Shown here in pieces: positions 19,269-29,196 of a stretch of 64,000 nt of DNA. Source of the stretch: Legionella sp. GTDB lineage: Bacteria > Pseudomonadota > Gammaproteobacteria > Legionellales > Legionellaceae. Positions within the stretch are counted from its first letter, which is position 1, and every line of letters begins with the position of its first letter. A program made the position numbers and the translations under genes. Below the pieces are notes generated by a model. It was not told where the DNA came from. It searched no databases and saw nothing but the letters and a program-made list of their open reading frames with translations. Where the stretch lies: the NCBI GenBank assembly GCA_030680075.1, contig JAUXWR010000088.1:1-64000 (forward strand), written 5' to 3'.

Positions 19269-19460
19269 GACGGTTTCCTTGATCGTGCTTACACCTGAAG
19301 GTTTACAATTATAACTTGCGTTTCGAATGACGTTTTTTGCTTATTCGAATGGGCGTTCATATTGTAGGCGCTCATTGTAACCTGATTTATGATTATCAGG
19401 AAGTAACGATAAAGCTTACAATCTTGCAGGAAACCAGAGAGCGTTCACTGCCCTAAGTTG

Positions 19461-19612
19461 GACCGAGTTATCGATGTTTTGCAATAACGCATTTCCCGGA
19501 TTACGCTGGCGCTAATCCGGGCTACTTAGTTGATATGGCCGGGTTATCGATGTTTTGCAATAACGCATTTCCCGGATTACGCTGGCGCTAATCCGGGCTA
19601 CTTTGTTGACCG
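19461..19612. repeat. Two 76-bp direct repeats with GGATTA/TAATCC palindromes
   Basis: 19461-19536 and 19537-19612 are near-identical. Each holds TTATCGATGTTTTGCAATAA followed by the palindrome CCCGGATTACGC..GCTAATCCGGG (19495-19525 and 19571-19601). The palindrome is the same repeat family found at 12360, 37443 and 41631. No gene lies in this stretch. Confidence 0.8.
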
Positions 19613-19718
19613 TTGTGTGGCACGAAAATTTTTCATTATTGGTAAAGCATGTGGTTATTACTGATACAGTTAGCTAATTAGCTTTATATATAAGGGATTT
19701 GACAGGCTATGCACAGTC

Positions 19719-19863
19719 TTATCCACAGAATTTGTGGATAAAAATATAGTGGGTGGCTGGTGGAAAGAAAACGAAGAAAAGCCTTTGCCAGTAAGGAGTT
19801 CGTGACTTAGTAAAGCCTAAGAAAAAAGCAGTTTCGTTAAGAAAGATGAATTAGTTATCCACA
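19719..19863. promoter_or_regulatory. Cluster of three perfect DnaA boxes
   Basis: TTATCCACA occurs at 19719-19727, in inverted orientation (TGTGGATAA) at 19733-19741, and again at 19855-19863. The first two form an inverted pair five bases apart. The region is purine-rich, gene-free and lies about 100 bases downstream of the recG stop and 450 bases upstream of the CDF gene. The sites match the E. coli consensus exactly. Possible roles are DnaA titration, DnaA reactivation or a secondary initiation site. The chromosomal origin is not expected here, because dnaA-dnaN-gyrB are absent. Confidence 0.5.
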
Positions 19864-19960
19864 AGGGGATGGAGGTGAGAAAAATGATGGAACACGAGTA
19901 TCATACCAAAGAAAAAAGCAAAAAACAGTCTTGACTTGTGATATTTTACTTAAAAAATTC

Positions 19961-22033
19961 TCAGCCTTGTAAAAACTGTTCGAATTCGCCTAACCATCGC
20001 CTGGCAATAATTTTTGCGGTGTCTGGTGCCTTATTAAGCAATTCACTGCTAATAGCTGCAACCTGTGGTAAAAGTGCCTTATCTCGTTGTAAATCGGCAA
20101 TTTTAAATTGTTTATAACCGGATTGCCTTGTACCTAATACTTCGCCTGATCCTCGTAATTCCAAATCTTTTTCAGCAATAATAAATCCATCACAGGTTTC
20201 ACGCATACAATTTAAGCGCGCACGTCCTACTGCTGAAATGGGCGTTTGATAAAGAAGCAAACAGAATGATTGTGTATTACCTCGACCGACGCGACCGCGT
20301 AATTGATGCAATTGGGATAAACCCAAGCGCTCGGCATTTTCAATCACCATTAAACTCGCATTGGGTACATCAACGCCAACCTCAATTACGGTAGTTGCTA
20401 CTAACAGATCAAGCCTTCTTTCTTTAAAGGCAATCATCGTTGCTTCTTTTTCAACAGGTTTCATGCGCCCATGTACAAGACCTGTTCTCACATCGGGTAA
20501 TTGATTTTGGAGCATTTCAGCGGTTAAGGTTGCAGCCTGGCATTGCAGTTTTTCTGATTCCTCAATTAAGGTACATATCCAATAAGCTTGCGCACCGCTT
20601 GCAATAGCCGCCTTAAGCCGTTGAATAATAGGCTCACGTTTTTCTTGACTCAGCACGGCCGTTTTAACAGGAATACGCCCCGGCGGTAATTCGTCAATAA
20701 TGGAGATATCCAGGTGTGAAAACTGCGTCATAGCCAATGTTCTTGGAATAGGGGTAGCTGTCATTAATAATTGATGCGGAATGGTTTGATTTTGCTGGCC
20801 TTTTTTTTGCAAAAGCAATCGTTGCTCAACACCAAAACGATGTTGCTCATCAATAATGATTAAACCTAATTGGCTAAATTCAACACCATCCTGAAATAGT
20901 GCATGCGTGCCAATTAATAATTGACACTCTCCATTTACTAATTGTTGCAAGGTTTCGCGGCGTTCTTTAACGCCCATTTTACCGCTCAGACGTTTGCAAA
21001 TCAGACCTAAGGGTTCAAACCATTTTTTAAAGTTGGAAAAATGCTGTTCGCTAAGTAAGTCGGTAGGCGCCATCAATGCTACCTGAAAGCCTGCCGCAAT
21101 TGCCTGAAGAGCTGCCAGAGCGGCTACCGTTGTTTTACCGCAACCGACATCGCCCTGGATTAATCGAAGCATAGGTTGCGTTTGCGCCAAATCGGTTGCA
21201 ATATCTTCTGTAACGCGTTGCTGTGCTACTGTCAGCTCATAAGGTAATTGAGCAATAAAGCGCTTTTGTAAGTTATCTTCCTTTGCAATAAAGGGGGCAG
21301 ATAACTCATTGCGATGCTGTCTTGCAAACTGCATGCTCAAGCGTTGAGCAAGCAACTCGTCAAAAACCATGCGTTGCAAAGGAGGGTAGCGACCCTCTTC
21401 CAAAGCGGTTGATGAAATGTCAGGAGGCGGATTATGCAAGAGGGTAATGGCCTCACCCATGGGTGGAAAATAAGCATTTTGTAATTGTTGTGGCGTCATC
21501 CATTCCAATTGACTGAGGGAAGATTGGCAAGACGATAAAGCGATTTTAACCAATTGACGCAGGCGGGTTTGGGTTAGACCTTCGGTTAAGGGATAAATGG
21601 GGGTAAGGGTTTCGTCCACGGTAATGTCATCTTCACTCTCCAAGAGACGATATTCAGGATGAATCATCTCCATCTGCTCTGCAAATACACGGACTTCCCC
21701 AAAAGCTCGAATCCATGTACTCTCATTCAATGCCTTGACTTGTTGCTTGTTGAAATGAAAAAAACGCAATTTTACGAGTCCCGTTTTATCTTCAACATAA
21801 CAATATAACATCATGCGCTTGCCGTATTTTACTTCAGTTTTACAGACGCGACCGGCAATCACGCAGTAATCATTCGCGCGCAAATCCTGTATTGGCGTGA
21901 TGCGAGTTCGGTCTTGATAGCGAAAGGGAAGATAAAACAAGAGATCGGCAATGGTGTTAATGCCACACTTGGCGAGTTTAGCTGTTAGAGCCGGGCCTAC
22001 TCCGGCAAGTGTTTCACAAGATTGAGACAGCAC
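19961..22033 (-). CDS. recG: ATP-dependent DNA helicase RecG
   Basis: A 690-residue superfamily 2 helicase that reverses stalled replication forks and processes branched DNA. It has an N-terminal wedge/OB domain (about 1-150, including LPFRYQDRT and the GRV...G region), then helicase motifs I (GDVGCGKTTVAA), Ia (MAPTDLLSEQH), II (IIDEQHRFG), III (MTATPIPRTLA), and the C-terminal helicase half with TTVIEVGVDVPNA, QLRGRVGRG and the RecG wedge-linker end. Length is normal (693 in E. coli). It is transcribed divergently from the AI-2E family gene 78 bases away and faces the DnaA-box region at its 3' end. Confidence 0.98.
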   Translation of the reverse strand: MLSQSCETLAGVGPALTAKLAKCGINTIADLLFYLPFRYQDRTRITPIQDLRANDYCVIAGRVCKTEVKYGKRMMLYCYVEDKTGLVKLRFFHFNKQQVKALNESTWIRAFGEVRVFAEQMEMIHPEYRLLESEDDITVDETLTPIYPLTEGLTQTRLRQLVKIALSSCQSSLSQLEWMTPQQLQNAYFPPMGEAITLLHNPPPDISSTALEEGRYPPLQRMVFDELLAQRLSMQFARQHRNELSAPFIAKEDNLQKRFIAQLPYELTVAQQRVTEDIATDLAQTQPMLRLIQGDVGCGKTTVAALAALQAIAAGFQVALMAPTDLLSEQHFSNFKKWFEPLGLICKRLSGKMGVKERRETLQQLVNGECQLLIGTHALFQDGVEFSQLGLIIIDEQHRFGVEQRLLLQKKGQQNQTIPHQLLMTATPIPRTLAMTQFSHLDISIIDELPPGRIPVKTAVLSQEKREPIIQRLKAAIASGAQAYWICTLIEESEKLQCQAATLTAEMLQNQLPDVRTGLVHGRMKPVEKEATMIAFKERRLDLLVATTVIEVGVDVPNASLMVIENAERLGLSQLHQLRGRVGRGNTQSFCLLLYQTPISAVGRARLNCMRETCDGFIIAEKDLELRGSGEVLGTRQSGYKQFKIADLQRDKALLPQVAAISSELLNKAPDTAKIIARRWLGEFEQFLQG

Positions 22034-22111
22034 GGTATAATATCTTATTGAAAAGAAAGAATAATAACAGGAAAATACGGCCGTGTTGACCGAAAAGGAT
22101 GGAATAATCGC

Positions 22112-23206
22112 ATGAATCGCACCGTTACCTTTGCTGCAGGGATGATTTTAGTCTGGGTTACTGGCTATATGCTCATTGCTGGTCGCAGTTTATTAATCCC
22201 AATAATTATTGCGATATTTATTTGGCATTTGCTCAACACGATTAATGTATCGATGAGGCGCATTCCTGTGGTGAGAGAGCAATTTCCGCAATGGCTTAGT
22301 CTGGTGTTGGCGCTGCTCTTGGTTTCAATATTTGTTAAAATTCTGATTGATGTTATTACCAATAACGTGAACGAAGTAATAGCAGCGTCATCTCGCTATC
22401 AAGAAAATTTAATGGGGATTTTTAACCGTATTGATGACTACTTCAATATTAAAATTTTAACCAAGCTGGATGGTTTTTTAAAAGATTTAAGTGTCCAGGG
22501 CATTTTAGTAAATTTGTATGGGGTGTTTACTGCTCTGACCGGCTCAGCGTTACTTATTATTCTTTATGTGGTCTTTTTATTTGTGGAACAACATTTTTTT
22601 CAACAAAAGATGGATGCGCTTTTCCCGCAAAAGCATAATCGGGATCTGGTAAATAACATTATTACGCATATTGTTAACGATACCCAAACCTACCTCGGAA
22701 TAAAAACGCTCTTAAGCCTCATTACCTCGATAGCCAGTTGGATGATTATGAAATGGGTGGGTCTTGATTTTGCCGCATTTTGGGCTTTGCTCATATTTTT
22801 TCTTAACTTTATTCCCAATATAGGCGCTATTGTTGCCACAGCCTTCCCGATGTTACTCGCGTTGATACAATTTGATAGCTGGTTGCCCTTTGTCATCATA
22901 ACCTCAGGGATTATAACCATTCAATTTGTCGTGGGGAATATAATAGAGCCACGTTATTTGAGTAAATCCCTGAACTTAAGCCCCTTGATTATTTTATTTG
23001 CTTTAGCATTATGGGGCGCCATTTGGGGTATTTTAGGAATGTTTCTTTCAGTTCCCATAACGGTAATGATGATGATTATTTTTGCCCACTTTGAAAAAAC
23101 AAGGCCTATGGCAATTTTGCTTTCACAAGATGGTTACATTAAAGACACTTACGCAAAGATCCCCGTCGAAGAGGATAAGCCTTCTTGTGTTATAAAGAAA
23201 AAATAA
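22112..23206 (+). CDS. AI-2E family (PerM-like) membrane transporter
   Basis: A 364-residue inner-membrane protein with about seven to eight helices. It shows the family pattern: two or three N-terminal helices, a soluble segment (about 85-145), then a C-terminal block with the FAAFWALLIFFLNFIPNIGAIVATAFP segment that marks the AI-2E/PerM family, followed by NIIEPRYLSKSLNLSPL and a helical end. Members include TqsA (quorum-signal export) and PerM (unknown), and sodium antiport has been shown for some relatives, so the substrate is not known here. It is divergent from recG and 102 bases upstream of argS. Confidence 0.88.
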   Translation: MNRTVTFAAGMILVWVTGYMLIAGRSLLIPIIIAIFIWHLLNTINVSMRRIPVVREQFPQWLSLVLALLLVSIFVKILIDVITNNVNEVIAASSRYQENLMGIFNRIDDYFNIKILTKLDGFLKDLSVQGILVNLYGVFTALTGSALLIILYVVFLFVEQHFFQQKMDALFPQKHNRDLVNNIITHIVNDTQTYLGIKTLLSLITSIASWMIMKWVGLDFAAFWALLIFFLNFIPNIGAIVATAFPMLLALIQFDSWLPFVIITSGIITIQFVVGNIIEPRYLSKSLNLSPLIILFALALWGAIWGILGMFLSVPITVMMMIIFAHFEKTRPMAILLSQDGYIKDTYAKIPVEEDKPSCVIKKK

Positions 23207-23308
23207 CGTGTCTTTGCGAAAAATGCTGTTATCGCTACAGCGGGAATTACTTTGCATCTGATATGAAAAAGCGCATAATAGCTGCCTTTTAATGAATGAA
23301 AAAAACCA

Positions 23309-25069
23309 ATGAAACAAATTGTTGAACAATTATTGTCTGAAACGCTCATAGCCCTTAAAGCTCAGGAAAAAATCCCTGCAGATGCCATGGCTGAAATAAA
23401 AGTTGAGCGCACTAAAGATAAATCACACGGTGATTTCGCCACAAATATTGCTCTGATGCTGGCGAAACCTTGTCGTCAGTCTCCTCGCCAGCTAGCCGAA
23501 TTATTAGGGAGTTCTCTCGCGGAGCATTCTGCAATAGAGCGAGTAGAAATCGCAGGTCCTGGTTTCATTAATTTTTTTATGAAAAAAGAGGCTGTGTCTC
23601 AGATAATCCCTACTATATTAAGTCAAAAAGAGAAATTTGGCCGCACTGATCTGGGTCAGGGGAAAAAAGTTATTGTTGAATTCGTTTCAGCTAACCCCAC
23701 GGGGCCTCTGCATGTAGGGCATGGGCGAGGTGCGGCTTTTGGCGCCACACTGTCGAATGTTCTGGACGCAGCAGGTTTTGCAGTAAGTCGCGAATATTAC
23801 GTAAATGATGCGGGTCGTCAAATGAATATTCTGGCAGCCAGTGTCTGGTTGCGTTATTTGACCTTGGCAGGCGAGGCGGTGGTTTTTCCAACTAATGGTT
23901 ATCGCGGGGATTATGTTCATACAATTGCTAACGATTTTTTAGAAGAGCACGGTAGAGGTTTTGTTCATCCGTGGTCTGAGATTAGTGACGGTTTACCAAT
24001 GGATGAGCCGCAAGGTGGCGATAAAGAAATTTATATTGATGCCTTGATTGATCGGGCGAAATTATTGCTTGGCGAGGAAGGCTTCAAGTTATTTCATCAA
24101 CAAGCGCTTAATTCGGTGCTTGATGATATTAAAGATGATTTGGAAGGTTTTGGTGTTCACTTTGATTGTTGGTTTTCTGAGCAGTCTTTGCTGGATGATG
24201 GCGCTATCAGTAAAGGAATTCAGGCATTAAAAGATAAGCATCATACTTATACCAAAGGTGGTGCCTTATGGTTTAAAGCTACTGATTTTGGCGATGAAAA
24301 AGACCGAGTCCTAATTCGCGGTAACGGTCAAACTACTTATTTTGCTTCTGATGTGGCTTACCACTGGAATAAATATGAGCGCGGCTTTGATCGGGTTGTT
24401 GATATTTTCGGCGCGGATCATCATGGATATATAACGCGTGTAAAAGCCGCCGTTAATGCTTTGGGCCATGACGAGCAGGCGCTTGATGTCTTGCTCGTGC
24501 AATTTGCTATTTTATATCGCGGTGCGGAGCGGGTACAAATGTCTACTCGCAGCGGTTCGTTTGTGACGCTGCGCGAGTTGCGTGATGAAGTAGGCACTGA
24601 TGCGGCTCGTTTCTTTTATGTAATGCGTAAGCCTGAGCAACACATGGATTTTGATTTGGATTTAGCCAAGTCGCAATCCAGTGATAATCCTGTTTATTAC
24701 ATTCAATATGCTCATGCCCGTATTAGTAGTGTTCTCTTTCAGCTTAAAGAGCGTGGACTAAGCTTTGATGAGGAGAAGGGGCTTTTGCACGTGGATAAGT
24801 TAACAGAGCCACATGAGTTAGCCTTATTAACACTCCTTAGCCGTTATCCGGAGGTTATAATTACTGCAGCAAGTAGTTGTGAGCCGCACCAACTCGCTTA
24901 TTATTTGCGTGAGCTGGCAAATGGCCTTCATAGTTATTACAATGCTATCCAATTATTATGCGAAGATGAGCTACTTCGTAGCGCACGTCTTTGTTTGTTA
25001 ACCGCAGTGCGTCAGGTATTAAAAAATGGATTGCATTTATTGGGTGTATCAGCCCCTGAGAGCATGTGA
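23309..25069 (+). CDS. argS: Arginyl-tRNA synthetase
   Basis: A 586-residue class I aminoacyl-tRNA synthetase that charges tRNA-Arg. The N-terminal additional domain (about 1-110) is followed by the HIGH-type motif HVGHGRGA, the arginine-site region with YVNDAG, the KMSKS-like segment VQMSTRSG, and the all-helical anticodon-binding domain (from about 455). Length is typical. Its TGA stop overlaps the ATG of the SPOR-domain gene by one base (TGATG), indicating translational coupling. The argS-SPOR pairing is common in gamma-proteobacteria. Confidence 0.98.
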   Translation: MKQIVEQLLSETLIALKAQEKIPADAMAEIKVERTKDKSHGDFATNIALMLAKPCRQSPRQLAELLGSSLAEHSAIERVEIAGPGFINFFMKKEAVSQIIPTILSQKEKFGRTDLGQGKKVIVEFVSANPTGPLHVGHGRGAAFGATLSNVLDAAGFAVSREYYVNDAGRQMNILAASVWLRYLTLAGEAVVFPTNGYRGDYVHTIANDFLEEHGRGFVHPWSEISDGLPMDEPQGGDKEIYIDALIDRAKLLLGEEGFKLFHQQALNSVLDDIKDDLEGFGVHFDCWFSEQSLLDDGAISKGIQALKDKHHTYTKGGALWFKATDFGDEKDRVLIRGNGQTTYFASDVAYHWNKYERGFDRVVDIFGADHHGYITRVKAAVNALGHDEQALDVLLVQFAILYRGAERVQMSTRSGSFVTLRELRDEVGTDAARFFYVMRKPEQHMDFDLDLAKSQSSDNPVYYIQYAHARISSVLFQLKERGLSFDEEKGLLHVDKLTEPHELALLTLLSRYPEVIITAASSCEPHQLAYYLRELANGLHSYYNAIQLLCEDELLRSARLCLLTAVRQVLKNGLHLLGVSAPESM

Positions 25070-25713
25070 TGTCTAAGGATTACGGAAGAAGGCGACAAGT
25101 CAGGCAGCGAAGCAATGCACCAAGGCAAATATTATTGGTGCTGACCTCCTTTTTAGGAGGTTACCTCGCGGCCACAGTATTTGATTTCACGAGTTTAAGT
25201 ACCTGGGTTAATAAAAACCTTCTTAATCACCATAACCCGGAAACACCGGTTAAAGTGGTGGCTCAGGAGCCTGTAGCGCCCAAGCCCAAATTTGAGTTTT
25301 ATACATTGCTCTCAAAAGATAACAGCGCCCCTATGCCGGCAAATCGGAGTAATTCCGCGGTTCCAAAAACGGTTGAGCAAAGCGCGGCTATTCCGCCCAC
25401 CGCAAAAAACAGCACGCCTTTGAATGTAGGTGTTGTTGAAGGTAAGCCGGTGAAGCCAGTTAATCAGCCCAGTAAAGAGCGTTATTCAATTCAGGTGGCC
25501 TCTTTTAACAAGCGTCAGGACGCAGAACATGTCAAGGCGCTACTGGTTTTGAAAGGGTTTGATGTAAGTATCGCCGCAGTTGCTCAACAAAATGTTACCT
25601 GGTATCGGGTTATTGTTGGTCCATTTGTTTCCCGTAATGAGGCTGAAAAAGCCCGGATAGCTGTTGCACGAAGCGAACGCATGAATGGAATGATTCGAAG
25701 AACAGGTGGTTAA
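25069..25713 (+). CDS. SPOR-domain membrane protein (FtsN-like)
   Basis: A 214-residue inner-membrane protein with a short basic cytoplasmic tail, one helix (about residues 20-45: QILLVLTSFLGGYLAATVF), a Pro/Ala/Ser-rich periplasmic linker, and a C-terminal SPOR domain (about 138-212) with YSIQVASFNKRQDAEHVKALL and WYRVIVGPFVSRNEAEKARI. SPOR domains bind denuded glycans at the septum, so a division or cell-wall role is likely; topology and position after argS are as for FtsN-like proteins. I use the ATG at 25069. A GTG one codon earlier is possible. Confidence 0.92.
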   Translation: MSKDYGRRRQVRQRSNAPRQILLVLTSFLGGYLAATVFDFTSLSTWVNKNLLNHHNPETPVKVVAQEPVAPKPKFEFYTLLSKDNSAPMPANRSNSAVPKTVEQSAAIPPTAKNSTPLNVGVVEGKPVKPVNQPSKERYSIQVASFNKRQDAEHVKALLVLKGFDVSIAAVAQQNVTWYRVIVGPFVSRNEAEKARIAVARSERMNGMIRRTGG

Positions 25714-25775
25714 ACTATCACTTGGTTTTGGAAAAACGACTTTTGCCAGGTGTGCAAAAACATGAATCTGGTTTT

Positions 25776-28697
25776 ATGACAAAAATTATTTTCCAGGACA
25801 CTTTTCTCGTGTCCGGTATTATGTGCCACACCGGCTGTGGTGCTACAATTGAAAATGCATTGAGCGATTCTATAAAAGATCTCAAGAAAAAAAACCTTCT
25901 TCCTCCTGATGCGACCTTAAATATTGACGCAGAGCCTCACACAGTAGGCATTCAGCGCCTGATCATGATAATTGAAAGCAATGAGGAAAATTATCAGGAA
26001 AACAGTAACATTCTGGCAAAGCATTTTAGGGAAGTTCCCACTTCTTTTGGGTATGAAGTAATCGATAATACCGGAGAAACACAACCCCCTATTTCTAACA
26101 CGGTTAACTGGATAAATATTTCCGTTAACATTGCAGCTATGCTGGCTATCATCATCCTGTATGGGGTGTTCCCTCCTTCATTACTATTAACCATCGGTCT
26201 CACAACATTAACGTTTTTAACAACCACGTTTACGGCAAGAGGTTATCTTCTTAATTTTTTCCGAAATCTTCGCCATCGGGATCTTGCTGGTATGCCAACG
26301 GTAATTACATCAGGATGGTTATTATCATTGGCTCATACCTTATATCACTCAATTACTATGCCTTTGGCCACTAATTTTTCCATGGCATTTATGAGTTTTC
26401 TCATGCCAATCTCGTTAATAACACTTGTTAATATAATGGATGAAATTAAACGTCGGGTTTTGGATAAATCAAAAACCATGTACCTACAAGGCATGAAAAA
26501 TTTATTTCCGCAGATGTCAGAAGAATATACTTGTTATAATTTATCGAAGAAAAATCATAAACAGGTAACTGAATTAATGCTCGAGCTCAAGCTTAAGCAT
26601 AATCAGCCTGACGAAAGTGTAATTTTGAAAGACGCATTGCGAAATAGTCTGTATGCGCATTCAATAAAACAGGAGAAACCCGGGAAAATAAAAAAAAGTG
26701 CTTTATCTGAAGGTGTAATCGTTCAGGTGCACAATGGAGAGTGTTTTCCGGTGGATGGGTTTATCCTCAACGGCAATACATGGGTTGATTCATCGATTGT
26801 AAATGGCGAGTCCAAGCAGGGTAAGTCCTGTTTTGATTTTGTTCCGGCGGGAGCCAAAAATCTGGGGCCTGAAGTAATTTTTTATGCTGTTGAAAATTCT
26901 TACAACAGCTCTATTAATAAATTATTATTTATCGCTAATCGTGCCCGCGATGAAAAATTCGTCTCTAAATCGAAATCTTGGTTTATCTATATATATACAG
27001 CGCTTATCATTTTAGGGCTTATCGCGTCAATCATCGCACCCGTTGCCATGGGGGTTTTGACTTTTTCTCTGGTAATGCAAAATGTGACGGGTATATTGTT
27101 TGCTATTTGCCCCTGCACCATGGGTATTGCTCATCAATTACCTGCTTTATTAAGCACTTTTCAGTTGGGTCGGCAAGGTATAACGGTACGTGATGAAAAT
27201 TTAATCAGGCGCACAGATGAGATTCATACTATTGTATTCGATAAGACCGGTACCTTAACCACGGGAGATAGTCAAGTGGAATCTTCTGAAGGTATTTCTG
27301 ATGCCTTATGGCAGAGAGTTTACCTTCTGGAAAAGGAGGCATCATCTCACCCCATTGCGAAGGCCGTTTGTCATCATTATGAAGCGCGCGCGATACAGCC
27401 TGGGCTGATTCGTGATGTCTCTGATATTCTCATGGATTCAAAAAATCGCGGTTTATCAGGATTGGTACAAAACAGACAAATTCATATTGGCAATTTGAGC
27501 TATCTACAAGAATCAGGTGTCCAATTCCTGAGAGAATTTTCCGAAGCTACCCGCAATAAAATAGCCAAGGGTTATACCCCTGTTTATGTGGCTGAAGATA
27601 ATGTTTGCACGAGTGTTATTTTGATAAAACATGAACTTAGAAAAGATGTGTTGGTAGCACTTTCTCGTTTTAGAAAAGAAGGAAAAAAAATACTGATGCT
27701 TACGGGCGATACTCACGCTTCAGCGATAGCTTTTAACGAGATTAATGGCGGGATTTTTGATCTTGAGCATATCCATGCCGAGCAAACTCCTGACAATAAG
27801 GAAGCTGTATTAAAAACGCTTATGAGCGCATCAAACCAGAATCCAGGCGGTTTCTGGTTTGTGGGGGATGGTTTGAATGATGCGCCGTGTGCACGAATTG
27901 TCAGTGAAAAAGGGGGCATTAGCTGTGCTATCAGCTCCACAGATAATGCGGCATTTTTTTCGGATATAAGTCTTAATGGTTCGTTTAATTATTTATTTGA
28001 GCACACCCGACTGAATAAATTTTTAAAGAAAAACATATTGCAAAACCAATGGCTTTTAGCCTACAGTGCGTTTGTTTTTTTAGTGTTTATTATTAGTTTT
28101 TCAATTGCAGGCATTGCGGTTTCTCCATTAATCCCATTGCTTATCATGACGTTCAGCACAATTTTTACGTTATTTAACGCCTACCGCGTAAAATTAGCGG
28201 TTGATAATTCCTTAGGCAAAAATGCTACATGGTCGGGAAAATTCCTCGCTTCTGATTGGTCCATTGGATTATTGGTAAGTGCGAGTAGTTTTTTGATTTT
28301 AAGTGTTCTAATTGCAACCCTTGCCACAGGCGGGTTGGCTTTACCCATGTTTACGTTTACAGCAGGGGTTGCCGCTGCATTAAGCACCACTTGTGTAGTA
28401 ATGAGCGGGGTGATGTTTGCTCTATTCGGTCTACTTGGCGTGCCTTATTTATTCGGTAGCTGTATTTCTCAGAAAGAAAAACCGGTTGAAACAAGAAATT
28501 CCCTGAGTGAAAATGTGGAAGCATCTAGTCTGCCCGTGCCCGTGGAACAAGCCAGTTATAACAACTTGGGTTGGAGCCGCCATGACTCTCTCGGCAAGCT
28601 TGACGCTGTAACCGAACCGCGACCGTCAGGAAGCGTAGCACAAGCTGAAGTAACCGAGCCGCGACCGTTAGGAAGCGTTCACGGAGCCTGCTACTGA
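25776..28697 (+). CDS. P1B-type heavy-metal ATPase with atypical motifs
   Basis: A 973-residue metal-pumping ATPase, read from the ATG at 25776 (an upstream TTG at 25722 would add 18 residues). The N-terminal HMA-like domain has Cys17 and Cys21 as CHTGC, a CxxxC rather than the usual CxxC. The ion-site helix has CPC (445-447), but as CPCTMGIAHQLP instead of CPCALGLATP. The actuator motif is NGES instead of TGES. DKTGT (Asp489 phosphorylated), the nucleotide-site HP of SSHPIAKA, and GDGLNDAP are intact. Eight or more membrane helices are apparent. The metal is uncertain; Cu(I) is the usual choice for a CPC motif. The last 45 residues are encoded by a repeat element. It is downstream of the SPOR gene and convergent with folB. 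Confidence 0.85.
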   Translation: MTKIIFQDTFLVSGIMCHTGCGATIENALSDSIKDLKKKNLLPPDATLNIDAEPHTVGIQRLIMIIESNEENYQENSNILAKHFREVPTSFGYEVIDNTGETQPPISNTVNWINISVNIAAMLAIIILYGVFPPSLLLTIGLTTLTFLTTTFTARGYLLNFFRNLRHRDLAGMPTVITSGWLLSLAHTLYHSITMPLATNFSMAFMSFLMPISLITLVNIMDEIKRRVLDKSKTMYLQGMKNLFPQMSEEYTCYNLSKKNHKQVTELMLELKLKHNQPDESVILKDALRNSLYAHSIKQEKPGKIKKSALSEGVIVQVHNGECFPVDGFILNGNTWVDSSIVNGESKQGKSCFDFVPAGAKNLGPEVIFYAVENSYNSSINKLLFIANRARDEKFVSKSKSWFIYIYTALIILGLIASIIAPVAMGVLTFSLVMQNVTGILFAICPCTMGIAHQLPALLSTFQLGRQGITVRDENLIRRTDEIHTIVFDKTGTLTTGDSQVESSEGISDALWQRVYLLEKEASSHPIAKAVCHHYEARAIQPGLIRDVSDILMDSKNRGLSGLVQNRQIHIGNLSYLQESGVQFLREFSEATRNKIAKGYTPVYVAEDNVCTSVILIKHELRKDVLVALSRFRKEGKKILMLTGDTHASAIAFNEINGGIFDLEHIHAEQTPDNKEAVLKTLMSASNQNPGGFWFVGDGLNDAPCARIVSEKGGISCAISSTDNAAFFSDISLNGSFNYLFEHTRLNKFLKKNILQNQWLLAYSAFVFLVFIISFSIAGIAVSPLIPLLIMTFSTIFTLFNAYRVKLAVDNSLGKNATWSGKFLASDWSIGLLVSASSFLILSVLIATLATGGLALPMFTFTAGVAAALSTTCVVMSGVMFALFGLLGVPYLFGSCISQKEKPVETRNSLSENVEASSLPVPVEQASYNNLGWSRHDSLGKLDAVTEPRPSGSVAQAEVTEPRPLGSVHGACY

Positions 28698-28776
28698 AAA
28701 AAGCTACAGGTATGATTCAACGCCCGAGCGCAGCGCCCAGTTCCGTGAACACTCCCTAACGGTCGTGGCTCGGTTA
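28651..28776. repeat. Long inverted repeat at the ATPase 3' end and folB stop
   Basis: The arm at 28651-28685 (starting TAACCGAGCCGCGACCGTTA) is complementary, with a few mismatches, to 28741-28776. A partial extra copy of the left arm lies at 28608-28635. The left arm codes the end of the P-type ATPase (repeated EPRP.GSV) and the last bases of the right arm form the folB stop codon. The hairpin could end both convergent transcripts. Confidence 0.7.
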
Positions 28777-29112
28777 GCGTTGCACAGTAACTCGTATATC
28801 ACTCGCATTCTTAACCGCGTGCGGTTTACTAACGCTCACTGTGACTTGAGCAATATTAAATTCATTTTTAATAATCTCAGCCACTGTATTAGCCACCGTC
28901 TCAATTAACTTAAATGCATTCGATTCAACGTGTTCGGTGACTCGCTGACATAATTTGTCATAGTCGATAGTTTTATCAATTTCATCATTACAAGCGCTCA
29001 AATCAGCCGGTATATTAATATCTATTAAAAGCCGCTGCGCAATACGCTGCTCCCAATTGTGTACCCCAATTCGTGTATTAACACTCAAGCCTTTAATATC
29101 CAGACTATCCAT
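28774..29112 (-). CDS. folB: Dihydroneopterin aldolase
   Basis: A 112-residue enzyme that converts 7,8-dihydroneopterin to 6-hydroxymethyl-dihydropterin and glycolaldehyde in folate synthesis. The family pattern is present: DIKGLSVNTRIGVHNWEQRIAQ with the catalytic region, TIDYDKLCQRV, FKLIETVANTVAE and VTVSVSKPHAVKNA. Length matches the E. coli protein (122) within a few residues. It is transcribed divergently from hemE across 84 bases and convergent with the P-type ATPase. Its stop codon falls within an inverted repeat. Confidence 0.96.
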   Translation of the reverse strand: MDSLDIKGLSVNTRIGVHNWEQRIAQRLLIDINIPADLSACNDEIDKTIDYDKLCQRVTEHVESNAFKLIETVANTVAEIIKNEFNIAQVTVSVSKPHAVKNASDIRVTVQR

Positions 29113-29196
29113 TAAAATTTTCCCATAAAAATAAAGCAGGATAACAATCCAAAAAACAATGATAATATATAAATCTTTTTTTAGCTTGAGTTATCC

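Noticed and set aside
19269..19960. Chromosomal replication origin
   Set aside because: Three DnaA boxes are present, but dnaA, dnaN, gyrB and rpmH are absent and no AT-rich unwinding element is clear.
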